64,000 nt of DNA, from positions 1-64,000 of the forward strand of contig NZ_JAFBIX010000014.1 in assembly GCF_021531895.1 (NCBI RefSeq). The letters run 5' to 3'. This document shows positions 36,309 to 44,642 of the stretch, one piece after another. The notes beneath the pieces were generated by a model. That model was not told the origin of the DNA. It ran no database searches and saw only the letters and a program-made list of their open reading frames with translations. This stretch comes from Faecalicatena contorta (GTDB taxonomy: Bacteria > Bacillota > Clostridia > Lachnospirales > Lachnospiraceae). Position numbers and translations under genes: made by a program. Each line of letters begins with the position of its first letter. The stretch's first letter is position 1.

Positions 36309-36688
36309 AAGAATTGAAACCGATGATACATGATGAAAAGAACGGACTGGATTATATCCTTGTGGGAGATTATTATATCCCGCTGATCCGTGTGGCGGAA
36401 GAACCCCGGGATATTGGTTTTTATGGAAGCCTCCGAAGGAATTTTCTGAAAGACTACCGGCAAGCTTTGTATTCCCAGCTGATGCTGACTGGGAAGCTCT
36501 GGTCGTATCTTGCTGATTTGAATGAAATCTGTGTGGAACGCAGGGATAACATGATGGATCAGATGATGGAAGCAGAGGGTGTCACAGAGGAATTAAAGGG
36601 AAAAGACCAGATGGAATGGCTCCGCAGGGTAAATAACATCCGCAACAGAGTGGATGAAGTTATTTTGAATGAACTGGTTTATGTGTAG
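36305..36688 (+). CDS. tnpV: Transposon-encoded protein TnpV
   Basis: 127 residues. YGSLRRNFLKDYRQALYSQLMLTGKLWSYLADLN and the C-terminal WLRRVNNIRNRVDEVILNELVYV match TnpV and the paralogue at 17831. The ATGA overlap with the recombinase stop shows coupled translation. Unlike element 1, here tnpV lies next to the recombinase. Function unknown. Confidence 0.82.
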   Translation: MKELKPMIHDEKNGLDYILVGDYYIPLIRVAEEPRDIGFYGSLRRNFLKDYRQALYSQLMLTGKLWSYLADLNEICVERRDNMMDQMMEAEGVTEELKGKDQMEWLRRVNNIRNRVDEVILNELVYV

Positions 36689-36698
36689 GGGGATGCTT

Positions 36699-36887
36699 AT
36701 GAGATACCGGATTGAATATGCAGATGGTCGGTGCTGTAATTTCGCCAACAGCCGGAAAGAACTTCTGGAATGGCTGAAACTCTTAAAGGACGAAGAGATC
36801 ATAGATATTCGGAAAATCTACAAAAACGGTGTGACAGATTCCGTACTTGAGAAGTATCGAAACTATGTGAACAGAAATGCCGGATAG
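36699..36887 (+). CDS. Small hypothetical protein
   Basis: 62 residues from ATG 36699; an ATG at 36693 is directly against the AGGGGG ribosome-binding site (36687-36692) and is less likely. The sequence (RYRIEYADGRCCNFANSRKEL) looks like a small beta-alpha fold; no known family. It lies in the recombinase operon. Confidence 0.55.
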   Translation: MRYRIEYADGRCCNFANSRKELLEWLKLLKDEEIIDIRKIYKNGVTDSVLEKYRNYVNRNAG

Positions 36888-36902
36888 GAAGGAGAAGACA
36901 GG

Positions 36903-37196
36903 ATGAAAGCCATACATTTTATTTTTAAAATCATGTTCCTGCCTGTGATGGTTGCTCTGGGAGTCATAAGACTGTTTGCGGAGTTCCTTGCAGGAATATC
37001 AGCAGTCATCTTCCGGGTAATTGCAGGAATCTTTCTTCTGACCGCCCTGCTAAGCTATGGCTTGGGGCTGGAAAGTTCCGGGGAATGCCTGAAAATGGTA
37101 TTGGCTGGCTTCCTGTTTTATCTCCTGCCATGTACGGTTGAAATCGTGATTGCGGGAATCGTCTTTTTAGAAGAATGGATTCGCTTTATAACATAG
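36903..37196 (+). CDS. CD1845 family membrane protein
   Basis: 97 residues with three hydrophobic stretches (about 5-25, 30-55, 62-92). The N-terminal KAIHFIFKIMFLPVMVAL pattern and size match CD1845-family proteins of clostridial CTns. GGAAGGAG upstream of the ATG. Function unknown; a related gene is at 8355. Confidence 0.7.
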   Translation: MKAIHFIFKIMFLPVMVALGVIRLFAEFLAGISAVIFRVIAGIFLLTALLSYGLGLESSGECLKMVLAGFLFYLLPCTVEIVIAGIVFLEEWIRFIT

Positions 37197-37221
37197 GAAG
37201 AGGGAAGAAAGGGACACGATT

Positions 37222-37503
37222 ATGAAAAGAGAATTAGTGGAAAGCTACTTCGACTGGAATGAGATCAGGCTGGAGGCATATTTACGGATTGACCCGGAGC
37301 TGATCGAGTTGGAAAGAGAATGTGAGGCAACAATGGATGAATTGAAGCCATACATTGAAAAATATGGTCATGAGTTTTGGACGATCATTGATCGGATCGT
37401 ATCGGCAAGACACGCAGTAGAAGCCTATATTAGCCGGGAAATGTATATCCGAGGATTTTTGGATTATGAACGTCTGGTGTGTGAGATAGAAAGGGATGTA
37501 TAA
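37222..37503 (+). CDS. Hypothetical helical protein
   Basis: 93 residues, acidic and helical, no signal or membrane segment, rich in Glu/Tyr/Trp (ESYFDWNEIRLEAYLRIDPELIELE in two pieces). Spaced 25 bases after the previous gene and 2 bases before the next; part of the same operon. I do not recognise a family. Confidence 0.55.
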   Translation: MKRELVESYFDWNEIRLEAYLRIDPELIELERECEATMDELKPYIEKYGHEFWTIIDRIVSARHAVEAYISREMYIRGFLDYERLVCEIERDV

Positions 37504-37505
37504 AG

Positions 37506-37799
37506 ATGAAAGAGGAAGCATTAAAGGAATTTGTGGACAATGTCATTCAGGAACGGATGCAGAGCGCATTCAGCCAGATGAAAGCCGGGAAAAAACCAGA
37601 TGACGAGGATGATGTGGAACAAAAGTATGAGGAAGCGGTGGCATTGCTGCCAGAGGATAAGCAACAGGCAGTCAGGGCATACTGTGATGCTATTTTTGAC
37701 AGCGGTGCGGATGCTGAGCAGTTCTTTTATCGGTTGGGACTGAAGGATGGAATTCGGTTGTATAAGACAGTAAAAAGTATCATCAAGGGAATATCTTAA
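37506..37799 (+). CDS. Hypothetical acidic helical protein
   Basis: 97 residues. An acidic segment (KPDDEDDVEQKYEEAVALL) precedes a compact helical end (ALLPEDKQQAVRAYCDAIFDSGADAEQFFYRLGLKDG). The start follows the upstream stop by 2 bases. Similar small proteins are common in TnpX-type elements; role unknown. Confidence 0.55.
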   Translation: MKEEALKEFVDNVIQERMQSAFSQMKAGKKPDDEDDVEQKYEEAVALLPEDKQQAVRAYCDAIFDSGADAEQFFYRLGLKDGIRLYKTVKSIIKGIS

Positions 37800-37841
37800 A
37801 TGGATTGGAAAATGTTATTTAAAATTCACATGTGCTACCAT

Positions 37842-37900
37842 AACTCGGAAAACGTATGGAATAAGGAATTTTTTTGTGATATACTGTTCTAAAAATCGTT
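37842..37900 (+). promoter_or_regulatory. Promoter before nucleoside phosphorylase
   Basis: The block TTTTTTTGTGATATACT at about 37868-37884 contains an extended -10 element (TGTGATATACT). A near copy, TTTTTTTGTGATATAAT, occurs before ant(6) at about 38759-38775. Base composition turns markedly A/T-rich from here to 40663. Confidence 0.5.
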
Positions 37901-37973
37901 GTCTGGCGATTTGGTGAATCCCGATAGATTATTTTATAGGGAACAGAAACTTTGAATTTGACGGAGAGATAGT

Positions 37974-38741
37974 ATGGCTATTATTAAAAACGAAATACCG
38001 ATTTTGGAGTTTGATACAGAGCAGACAGCAGTTCTTAATCCCACTCATGAAAATCTTGGTTTGAACTTACCCAAGAAATGTGTGTTCGCATTTCTTGGTG
38101 CTTACATAGATGAATATGCCAGTAAAAGTGATACCAAACAGGTATCCACTTTTGAGAGTGCAACGAAGCATTATCCCATTTACATCACCAAATACAAGGG
38201 TGAGGACATTGTGCTTTGTCAAGCACCCGTTGGTGCGGCAGCAGCCACACAGATACTTGATTGGCTGATTGGTTATGGTGTAAGAGAGGTAATCTCGGCA
38301 GGTAGTTGCGGTGCTCTGGAAAAGTTCCCCGAAAGTACATTCCTCGTACCAAACAAGGCTCTGCGTGATGAGGGAACATCTTATCACTATGCGCCCCCTT
38401 CTCGATTTGTGGAAATCAGCGAGAAGGCAAGAAAAGCAATTGAAGAAACCATTCTTGAGCATAGTATGAAATATCAGGAGGTTATAACCTGGTCAACGGA
38501 TGGATTTTTCCGTGAAACCAAAGAAAAGGTGGCTTATCGCAAAAGTGAAGGCTGTGCAGTTGTAGAAATGGAATGTTCTGCTCTGGCGGCCTGTGCTGAT
38601 TTCAGAGGGGCAACCTGGGGTATGATACTTTATACCGCAGACAGTCTTGCAGATGTTGACAAATACGACGAAAGAAACTGGGGCGGTAATGCATACGAAT
38701 ATGCACTTACGCTCTGCCTTGATGCGGTTATCAAATTATAA
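37974..38741 (+). CDS. Nucleoside phosphorylase (PNP/UDP family)
   Basis: 255 residues. ISAGSCGAL (phosphate/ribose-binding region, about 107-115) and CAVVEMECSALAACADFRG (ribose-binding Glu-Met-Glu motif, about 193-211) identify the PNP/UDP phosphorylase fold. It would cleave a purine or pyrimidine nucleoside with phosphate. Such genes travel next to ant(6) in Firmicute mobile elements, but why is not known to me; it could act on a nucleoside-type antibiotic or simply be a passenger. Start ATG follows GGAGAG. Confidence 0.88.
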   Translation: MAIIKNEIPILEFDTEQTAVLNPTHENLGLNLPKKCVFAFLGAYIDEYASKSDTKQVSTFESATKHYPIYITKYKGEDIVLCQAPVGAAAATQILDWLIGYGVREVISAGSCGALEKFPESTFLVPNKALRDEGTSYHYAPPSRFVEISEKARKAIEETILEHSMKYQEVITWSTDGFFRETKEKVAYRKSEGCAVVEMECSALAACADFRGATWGMILYTADSLADVDKYDERNWGGNAYEYALTLCLDAVIKL

Positions 38742-38794
38742 GAACAGTTAGAATCAATCTTTTTTTGTGATATAATTTTATTGAGGTGAATGAA

Positions 38795-39667
38795 ATGAGG
38801 ACTGAAAAAGAAATATACGATTTAGTTTTGAATTTTGCTTTTCAAGATGAGAGAATTAGAATTGTAACTCTTGAGGGGTCTCGCACTAATGTTAATATAC
38901 CAAAAGACAATCTTCAAGATTATGATATTACTTTTTTTGTTATAGATATGGGAGAATTTTTGAAAAGCGATGACTGGCTTAGTGTTTTTGGTAACAGAAT
39001 TATGATGCAAAAACCTGAAGATATGGAATTATTTCCTCCAGAAGAAAAAGGATTTTCTTATATAATGCTTTTTGATGATGGTGTAAAGATTGATTTAACT
39101 TTGTTACCTGTTTCAATGCTTGAGGAGTATCTTACTCGCGATAAACTTGTAAAAATCATGTTAGATAAAGATAATATGATTAAAACAGAAATAGTTCCCA
39201 CAGATGAAGATTATTACATTAAGTGTCCAACAGAAAGAAAGTTTGATGACTGTTGTAACGAATTTTGGAATGTTGCAACATATGTATCCAAGGGCTTACT
39301 TCGTGGTGAAATACTATTTGCAATAGACCATATGAATGAAGTATTACGTCATGAGCTTCTTAGGATGATTAGTTGGTATGTCGGTACTGAAAAAGGATTT
39401 AATTTCAGTTTGGGTAAAAACTATAAATTTTTAGATAAGCATATTTCAAAAGAATTGTGGGATAACTTACTAAATACATATTCAATGAGTTCGTATGAAG
39501 AAATGTGGAAATCGTTTGATTTGTGTCTATGTTTGTTCAAAAAAATATCTAAAAAAGTGGCAGATTCACTTGGTTATAATTATCCTGATTATGATGAAAA
39601 CGTTACAAAATATTTGGAAACACAAAAGAGAATTTCAAATAAATATCTTTATGGTAATAGGTATTGA
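38795..39667 (+). CDS. Aminoglycoside 6-nucleotidyltransferase, ANT(6) family
   Basis: 290 residues. Nucleotidyltransferase signature VTLEGSRTN, metal-binding DYDITFFV, and IMMQKPEDMELFPPEEKGFSY, DDCCNEFWNV and FAIDHMNEVLRHELLRMISW match ANT(6)/AadE. It adenylates streptomycin at position 6. The sequence is clearly diverged from ANT(6)-Ia and closer in style to ANT(6)-Ib, so the allele may be a distinct type. ATG 38795 has GAGGTG at 38783-38788; the in-frame GTG at 38786 is inside that site. Own promoter just upstream. Confidence 0.92.
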   Translation: MRTEKEIYDLVLNFAFQDERIRIVTLEGSRTNVNIPKDNLQDYDITFFVIDMGEFLKSDDWLSVFGNRIMMQKPEDMELFPPEEKGFSYIMLFDDGVKIDLTLLPVSMLEEYLTRDKLVKIMLDKDNMIKTEIVPTDEDYYIKCPTERKFDDCCNEFWNVATYVSKGLLRGEILFAIDHMNEVLRHELLRMISWYVGTEKGFNFSLGKNYKFLDKHISKELWDNLLNTYSMSSYEEMWKSFDLCLCLFKKISKKVADSLGYNYPDYDENVTKYLETQKRISNKYLYGNRY

Positions 39668-39730
39668 CAAATTCCAAGCTTATGGAGAGCTTGGATGCAA
39701 CAGAAGATTTGAATTTGAGGAGGTGATAAG

Positions 39731-39757
39731 ATGACAGCATATATGAGATTAAGATAA
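39731..39757 (+). CDS. Leader peptide MTAYMRLR before rRNA methyltransferase
   Basis: An 8-codon ORF with an excellent ribosome-binding site (GAGGAGGTG, 39717-39725). The peptide MTAYMRLR contains the MRLR motif known from macrolide-dependent ribosome stalling leaders such as ErmDL, and resembles the MsrSA leader MTASMRLK. It precedes competing hairpins and the RlmA-like gene. Confidence 0.75.
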   Translation: MTAYMRLR

Positions 39758-39828
39758 TACCGCGAGTTGTGTTGCGGTACATCCGTATTACATAACTCGC
39801 TTTCGGGCAAGAATGTAATAATGGAGGA
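39758..39828 (+). promoter_or_regulatory. Attenuator hairpins of the RlmA-like gene
   Basis: Three mutually exclusive stems: TACCGC/GCGGTA (39758-39763, 39774-39779), GCGAGTTGTG/CATAACTCGC (39762-39771, 39791-39800), and TATTACAT/ATGTAATA (39786-39793, 39813-39820). The last one abuts the GGAGG of the methyltransferase gene. This layout fits erm-like translation attenuation. Confidence 0.6.
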
Positions 39829-39832
39829 TGTC

Positions 39833-40663
39833 ATGAATAAAATTATTAGATTTAATGACAGCGAAAAGCTTTTTCGTTGTCCAATATGTAAACGAAAGTT
39901 AAAGATGGTAGGCAATAGTTTGCTGTGTAGTAATAAGCATTGTTTCGATATTTCTAAATTAGGATATGTGAATTTTGCATTAAATCAAAAGCAATCTAAG
40001 CATTATAGCAGAACTTCTTTTGAAAGCAGAATGGATATTTTAGAAAAGGGATACTATTCACATATTCTTACGGAGATAACACATATATTGAGCAAGCTTG
40101 AAAACATAACAACTATTCTTGATGTCGGATGTGGTGAAGGATATTATTCTAGAAAAATCAAAGAACTATTTCAAGCAGATATAGTTGCTTTTGATATTTC
40201 AAAAGATGCCATTTCCCTTGCTTCAAAAAGAGACGGTAGTAAGTCTATAAAGTGGTTTGTGGGTGATTTGGAAAATATGCCAATTAGAGACCACTCAGTA
40301 GACTGTATACTGGACATATTTACACCAGCTAATTATTTGGAGTTCAATAGAGTTCTGACGGATAGCGGCTATATTGTAAAGGTTATTCCTGGGAATAAAC
40401 ATCTGATGGAGTTCAGAAACATTGCAAAAGAACATTTGAAAAATCAAGAGTATTCCAATGAGAATGTGATTAACTTATTCAAGAAGCAGTATTCTGTTAT
40501 TTACCAAAAAAGAGTTTCAGAATCATATGAAATGCCGTTAGAGGATATTAAAATTTTTGCAGACATGACCCCACTGCTCTTCCATGTAGATAAAACTGAG
40601 ATTGATTTCAAAAAGCTAAAAACTTTGACGATTGATGCAGAGATATTTGTGGGAAGTCTATAA
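39833..40663 (+). CDS. RlmA-type 23S rRNA (guanine-N1) methyltransferase
   Basis: 276 residues from ATG 39833 (GGAGG at 39823-39827). N-terminal zinc finger FRCPICKRKLKM...LLCSNKHCFDISKLGYVNF and SAM-binding motif LDVGCGEGYYS (about 98-108), then PIRDHSVDCILDIFTPANY and VIPGNKHLMEFR, all as in RlmA. In Gram-positive bacteria the RlmA(II)/TlrB branch methylates G748 in the exit tunnel and can contribute to macrolide resistance. Which guanine this one modifies is not visible. The preceding MRLR leader supports macrolide-inducible expression. Strongly A/T-rich, unlike its host element. Confidence 0.85.
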   Translation: MNKIIRFNDSEKLFRCPICKRKLKMVGNSLLCSNKHCFDISKLGYVNFALNQKQSKHYSRTSFESRMDILEKGYYSHILTEITHILSKLENITTILDVGCGEGYYSRKIKELFQADIVAFDISKDAISLASKRDGSKSIKWFVGDLENMPIRDHSVDCILDIFTPANYLEFNRVLTDSGYIVKVIPGNKHLMEFRNIAKEHLKNQEYSNENVINLFKKQYSVIYQKRVSESYEMPLEDIKIFADMTPLLFHVDKTEIDFKKLKTLTIDAEIFVGSL

Positions 40664-40709
40664 CGCTTGAAACTTTCAGTTTTGTGAAAAGAGAATAGTG
40701 AGTAACCCA

Positions 40710-40867
40710 AAGGGCATCAACCGTAAAAAGTTGGTGCCTTTTGTTTTGCTCATTAATGCTCAGAGGAGATGTAAAGAAAAACTGAATATGACTGATAAGG
40801 TCAAATACGAGAGCCGATGCAATTGGACTTTTTCCAAAAAAGAGACAAAGTATCGGCTCTTATTTTT
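40710..40867 (+). terminator. Two terminators after the resistance block
   Basis: First hairpin: AAAGGGCATCAAC ... GTTGGTGCCTTTTG at about 40710-40742. Second: GAGCCGAT (40811-40818) with ATCGGCTC (40852-40859) then TTATTTTTT. They separate the imported block from the mobilisation genes. Confidence 0.6.
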
Positions 40868-40969
40868 TGAGAAAATCCTATTTGAAGATTTTTGAAAAAC
40901 CGGGCGAAACGAGAATTCTGACAGATGGGACAGTGTCGGAATTTCCATTTTGTCCGGCGGGTGTACAGA

Positions 40970-41067
40970 GGGCGGAGCCCTTTGTTCAGGGAATGCAAAG
41001 GGGCGCAGCTCCATGCTGGGGTTAAGGGGCAAAGCCCATTATCGGGTCAAGGGTGAAACGCCTTGCC
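40970..41067 (+). other. Hairpin-rich candidate oriT upstream of relaxase
   Basis: A G/C-rich stretch with consecutive small hairpins: GGGC-GGA-GCCC (40970-40980), GGGC-AAA-GCCC (41027-41037) and GGGTCAAGG...CCTTGCCC (41044-41067). It sits 200 bases upstream of the relaxase gene, where mobilisable elements usually keep oriT. No nic site can be assigned by eye. The remainder of 40868-41269 shows no gene. Confidence 0.4.
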
Positions 41068-41269
41068 CAGTGATTTGATGCCTGCGTCAAGTCGTACTGG
41101 GTATTATCTGGCGAATTGTGTTACCAAAAATCATTTTCGGGGATGACCGCCACATGAAAAAAAGCATGTGAAACGCAAGAGACAGATAATGGAAAGACCA
41201 CAGAGGAGGGCAGAATGGGAAAAAGAAAAATGAAAAAATGCAGAATGGATGAAAGGGGGAATCAGAAAA

Positions 41270-42514
41270 ATGAGAGCTACAAGGCATAATGGTAGATCGG
41301 GGAAACATGGTGTTTATAATCCAAAGCACAATGACAGAAAATTCGATATTGCCAACAGTGAGCATATTGATGCGGAGAGGGAAAAGCAGAATATCTATTG
41401 GGACTGTTACCGGGGATATGTCCAGAACCCTTCAGATGAGACACTTAGGGATTGGGGACCGGTCGAGCCGGAAGCAAGTTTTCATGATATTGAAAAGATG
41501 TATTATGAAGACCATTACAGCGATTTTATAAAAGGGCAGAATGCCAGAAATGAGAAAAACCGCCACCCGGAAAGAAACCGGATAACGGAAGATCTGTTAA
41601 AAAATAAAATGACCTGTCCGGAAGAAACGATATTCCAGATTGGAAAGGAGGGGGAGCATATATCGGGAGAACAGCTTTTTCATATTGCGGATTCTTTTAT
41701 GAAAAGGTTCGAGGGGATGTTTGGAGACCATGTGCATATTTTGGATTTTGCACTCCACATGGATGAGACCACTCCCCATATCCATGAACGTCACGTGTTT
41801 GACTGCGAGAATAAATATGGGGAACTGTGTCCGCAACAGGAAAAGGCATTGGAAGCACTTGGAATTCCTCTTCCCGATCCAGATAAGCCCAGAGGAAGAA
41901 ACAATAACCGGAAGATGACTTTTGATCTGATCTGCAGGAATCTTCTGTTTGATGTTTGCAGGCAGTATGGGCTGGAGATTGAGGAAGCACCGGAATATGG
42001 CGGAAAGAAGTATCTGGAAAAGCAGGAATTTATCATACAGGCACAGAAAGAAAAGATTGCCCGGCAGGAACAGATGATAAAGGAGCAGGAAGAGAAAATC
42101 ATGGATAATGAAACATTGATCGATGAAGTGTCGGAGATTGCTTATGACAAGGCGGTGGAAGTCGTTACGGAAAAAGTAAAGGCACAGACACAGGAAGAGG
42201 ATATCAGGCTTCTGGATCAGCTGTGCAATAACATTGTCCAGAATCCAAATAATTCCGATAAGGCAAAAACAATTACCAAAAATGTGATTAAGCTGGCGAA
42301 AGAGAAATTACGGAATGCAGCAAATGCAGTTATTGAAAAAGTGCAGAAAACTCTTCAGGAGCCAGAGGTCAGGAAAGCGAATACGGAACAGATCAAGAAG
42401 AAGGCAAGGACGAGTGTTCTTGAAAAACTGGCTGCCAATAAAAAGCGGGTCGCAGAAGAAAATGCAGCTAGAAAGAAAACAAAAACGAAATATCATGACA
42501 GGGATCCCCTGTAA
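41270..42514 (+). CDS. MobV-like relaxase
   Basis: 414 residues from ATG 41270 (AAAGGGGGA upstream). The histidine motif HMDETTPHIHERHVF matches the MobV/Pre relaxase signature (HxDExTPHxH), and an N-terminal RATRHNGRSGKHGVYNPKHNDR block is typical of the clostridial branch. The C-terminal half is a long coiled coil of Glu/Lys. It would nick oriT and let the element transfer using a helper conjugation system. Because its host ICE has a split VirD4, transfer would need either excision first or another helper. Confidence 0.85.
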   Translation: MRATRHNGRSGKHGVYNPKHNDRKFDIANSEHIDAEREKQNIYWDCYRGYVQNPSDETLRDWGPVEPEASFHDIEKMYYEDHYSDFIKGQNARNEKNRHPERNRITEDLLKNKMTCPEETIFQIGKEGEHISGEQLFHIADSFMKRFEGMFGDHVHILDFALHMDETTPHIHERHVFDCENKYGELCPQQEKALEALGIPLPDPDKPRGRNNNRKMTFDLICRNLLFDVCRQYGLEIEEAPEYGGKKYLEKQEFIIQAQKEKIARQEQMIKEQEEKIMDNETLIDEVSEIAYDKAVEVVTEKVKAQTQEEDIRLLDQLCNNIVQNPNNSDKAKTITKNVIKLAKEKLRNAANAVIEKVQKTLQEPEVRKANTEQIKKKARTSVLEKLAANKKRVAEENAARKKTKTKYHDRDPL

Positions 42515-42515
42515 G

Positions 42516-42566
42516 GAGCATTTTGATTTATTCAGTTTTGGATAAAAGTCAGGATGCTCTTTTTTT
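42516..42566 (+). terminator. Terminator after relaxase gene
   Basis: GGAGCAT (42515-42521) pairs with the ATGCTC region ending at 42559, followed by T7. It separates relaxase from replication-type genes. Confidence 0.55.
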
Positions 42567-42616
42567 ATTTTGAACCCGGTCATATCTGAACGGGTTGGAA
42601 AGGAAGTGGATAAAAA

Positions 42617-43369
42617 ATGAATGTGTTTGAAGAAGTAAAGCAGAATGTGACGGTCAGGCAGGCTGCGGAACTTTATGGATTTAAGCCCAACAGGAGCGGA
42701 TTGATCCGGTGCATTTTTCATAATGACGGTACACCGAGCATGAAAGTTGACCGCAGATATTACTGTTTTGGGTGTGGGTGTACCGGGGATGTGATCGATT
42801 TTACCGCCCAGCTCTTCGGACTAAAATCCAGAGAGGCTGCTTTGAAGCTGGCAGATGATTTTGGGATTTCCTATGGGAACAGGGCAAGGGATTCTCCCAA
42901 AATTGGGAAAAAGTCTCTGGTGAAAGAAAAAGGGAAGACACCAGAAACAGACTGGAAAACAGAATATGCCAGACTTACAAAAGCATATCTGGATTACCGC
43001 ACCCTGCTTCTGGAATGGAAAGAATGTTATGAACCCAAAACACCAGAGGAAGAATGGGACGGGCATTTTGTTACCGCACTGAGGGAGTTGAGTATCGTTG
43101 AATATTATCTGGATATTCTTCTGTTCGGTGATGAAGAGGATAAGAAAATGCTCGTTAAGGAAAAAGGAAAGGAGGTGGAAAAGATTGAGCGAGAATGTAA
43201 AGGAGCAGGACGCTTTGCAGGTGATGGAGCAGATGGCGGATGTGGATGCCATAAGGGAGATCCGATCCCATCTGGCGGTGACAAATCAGGGAACCATCAA
43301 AGGGACGATGCAGAATTATATGATCGTGCTTCGAGAAGACCCGCTCCTGAAAGGGAGCCTGAAATTTAA
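42617..43369 (+). CDS. CHC2 zinc-finger (DnaG primase-type) protein
   Basis: 250 residues. The N-terminal 80 residues form a DnaG-type CHC2 zinc finger (IRCIFHNDGTPSMKVD, YYCFGCGCTGDVIDF). The rest is charged and not a full primase. The last 185 bases overlap the next gene in another frame, and the predicted tail there (Gly/Asp/Pro-rich) looks non-native. Either the true stop is used and the tail is tolerated, or a frameshift joins it to the VapE-like protein. Role: probably element replication. Confidence 0.8.
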   Translation: MNVFEEVKQNVTVRQAAELYGFKPNRSGLIRCIFHNDGTPSMKVDRRYYCFGCGCTGDVIDFTAQLFGLKSREAALKLADDFGISYGNRARDSPKIGKKSLVKEKGKTPETDWKTEYARLTKAYLDYRTLLLEWKECYEPKTPEEEWDGHFVTALRELSIVEYYLDILLFGDEEDKKMLVKEKGKEVEKIERECKGAGRFAGDGADGGCGCHKGDPIPSGGDKSGNHQRDDAELYDRASRRPAPEREPEI

Positions 43370-44579
43370 TCTCCTGAACCAGAGGATCGATATCGTCAGG
43401 AAACTCTGGTGGAATGATGGAATCACCTCTATGACAGATGCTGCCAGAGATTTCTTTTATCTGTATTTTGAACAGTTCTATAGTCTGGGCAATGAGAAAA
43501 ACATGGATAAAGCCCTGAGAGCGGAAGCAAACAGCAAACAGTATCATCCGATCTGCGAATACCTGAACCGCTTAGAGTGGGATGGCACAGAACGTATCCG
43601 TTATGTATTGAAGCGGTATATGGGGGCAGATGATTCGGATATGGTCTATGAATGCCTGAAGCATTTTATGATGGAAGCACTGCTCCGTATTTTTAAGCCG
43701 GGGTGTAAGGCAGATGAAATGCTCTGCCTTGTAGGAACACAGGGGGTAGGAAAATCTACATTTTTCCGGTTTCTGGCTATTAAGGATGAGTGGTTTTCAG
43801 ATGACTTGAGGGATTTGGGAGATAAAAAGATTTATGAAAAGCTCAGGGGTCACTGGATCATGGAAATGTCGGAGATGATTGCTGCGATCAGTGCAAAAAG
43901 CAATGAAGAGATCAAGTCCTTTTTGAGCCGGCAGAAAGACACATTTCGGAATTCCTATGGAAAATTTGAAGAGGACAGACCGAGGCAATGTCTGTTTGCC
44001 GGGACAACCAATACAAAGCAGTTTCTGCCTTTTGACCGTACAGGAGCAAGACGTTTCCTTGTAATCGAGGTCGATTCCTCAAAGGCGGAAAAACATCTTC
44101 TTGATAATGAAGAAGAATCGAGGGCATACTTCGACCAGCTTTGGGCGGAAGCAATGGTCATCTTCAATTCCTGCAAGGACAAAGGAAGTCTTCTGAAACT
44201 TCCAAAAGAAATGGAGGGGCAGATCATTGAATACCGGAAGCAGTTCATGCAGGAAGATACGATGGCAGGGCAGGTTCAGGGATGGCTGGATGGATATGCC
44301 GGGACTTATGTCTGTTCCAGACAGATCTGGAAAGAGGCATTTAACCATTATGATGGCGAACCAAAGAAATATGAGACCAATGAGATATGCCAGATCATGG
44401 ACACACAGATCATTGGCTGGAAAAGAGGCGGTTATCATCGTTTCTCAAAAGAAGGATTTGGTACACAGCGGTGCTGGATCAGAGAGGGAAAGGATGAAAC
44501 AGAGACTGTCAACCAACCGGACAAAGATGGCTTTATAAAACTTACGGAAGGTGAGCAGATGAAGATACCTTTTGATTAG
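43185..44579 (+). CDS. VapE-like (virulence-associated E) helicase/ATPase
   Basis: 464 residues from TTG 43185 with GGAGGTGG at 43171-43178. Walker A GTQGVGKSTFFRFLA and Walker B-like HWIMEMSEM, then FAGTTNTKQFLPFDRTGARRFLVIEV, match the VapE family, a primase-associated superfamily 3-like ATPase of phages and satellites. With the CHC2 protein it likely forms a replication unit for the excised element. ATG-starting alternatives upstream lie in the wrong context. An iteron-like region follows the gene. Confidence 0.87.
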   Translation: MSENVKEQDALQVMEQMADVDAIREIRSHLAVTNQGTIKGTMQNYMIVLREDPLLKGSLKFNLLNQRIDIVRKLWWNDGITSMTDAARDFFYLYFEQFYSLGNEKNMDKALRAEANSKQYHPICEYLNRLEWDGTERIRYVLKRYMGADDSDMVYECLKHFMMEALLRIFKPGCKADEMLCLVGTQGVGKSTFFRFLAIKDEWFSDDLRDLGDKKIYEKLRGHWIMEMSEMIAAISAKSNEEIKSFLSRQKDTFRNSYGKFEEDRPRQCLFAGTTNTKQFLPFDRTGARRFLVIEVDSSKAEKHLLDNEEESRAYFDQLWAEAMVIFNSCKDKGSLLKLPKEMEGQIIEYRKQFMQEDTMAGQVQGWLDGYAGTYVCSRQIWKEAFNHYDGEPKKYETNEICQIMDTQIIGWKRGGYHRFSKEGFGTQRCWIREGKDETETVNQPDKDGFIKLTEGEQMKIPFD

Positions 44580-44642
44580 CCTGACAGGGAGAGGGTGGTC
44601 ATAACAGCTGAATTTCCATTTTTTTGACTGTTTGTGTACTGT

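Noticed and set aside
40698-40895. Small ORF after the RlmA-like gene
   Set aside because: It spans two terminator hairpins and has no ribosome-binding site.
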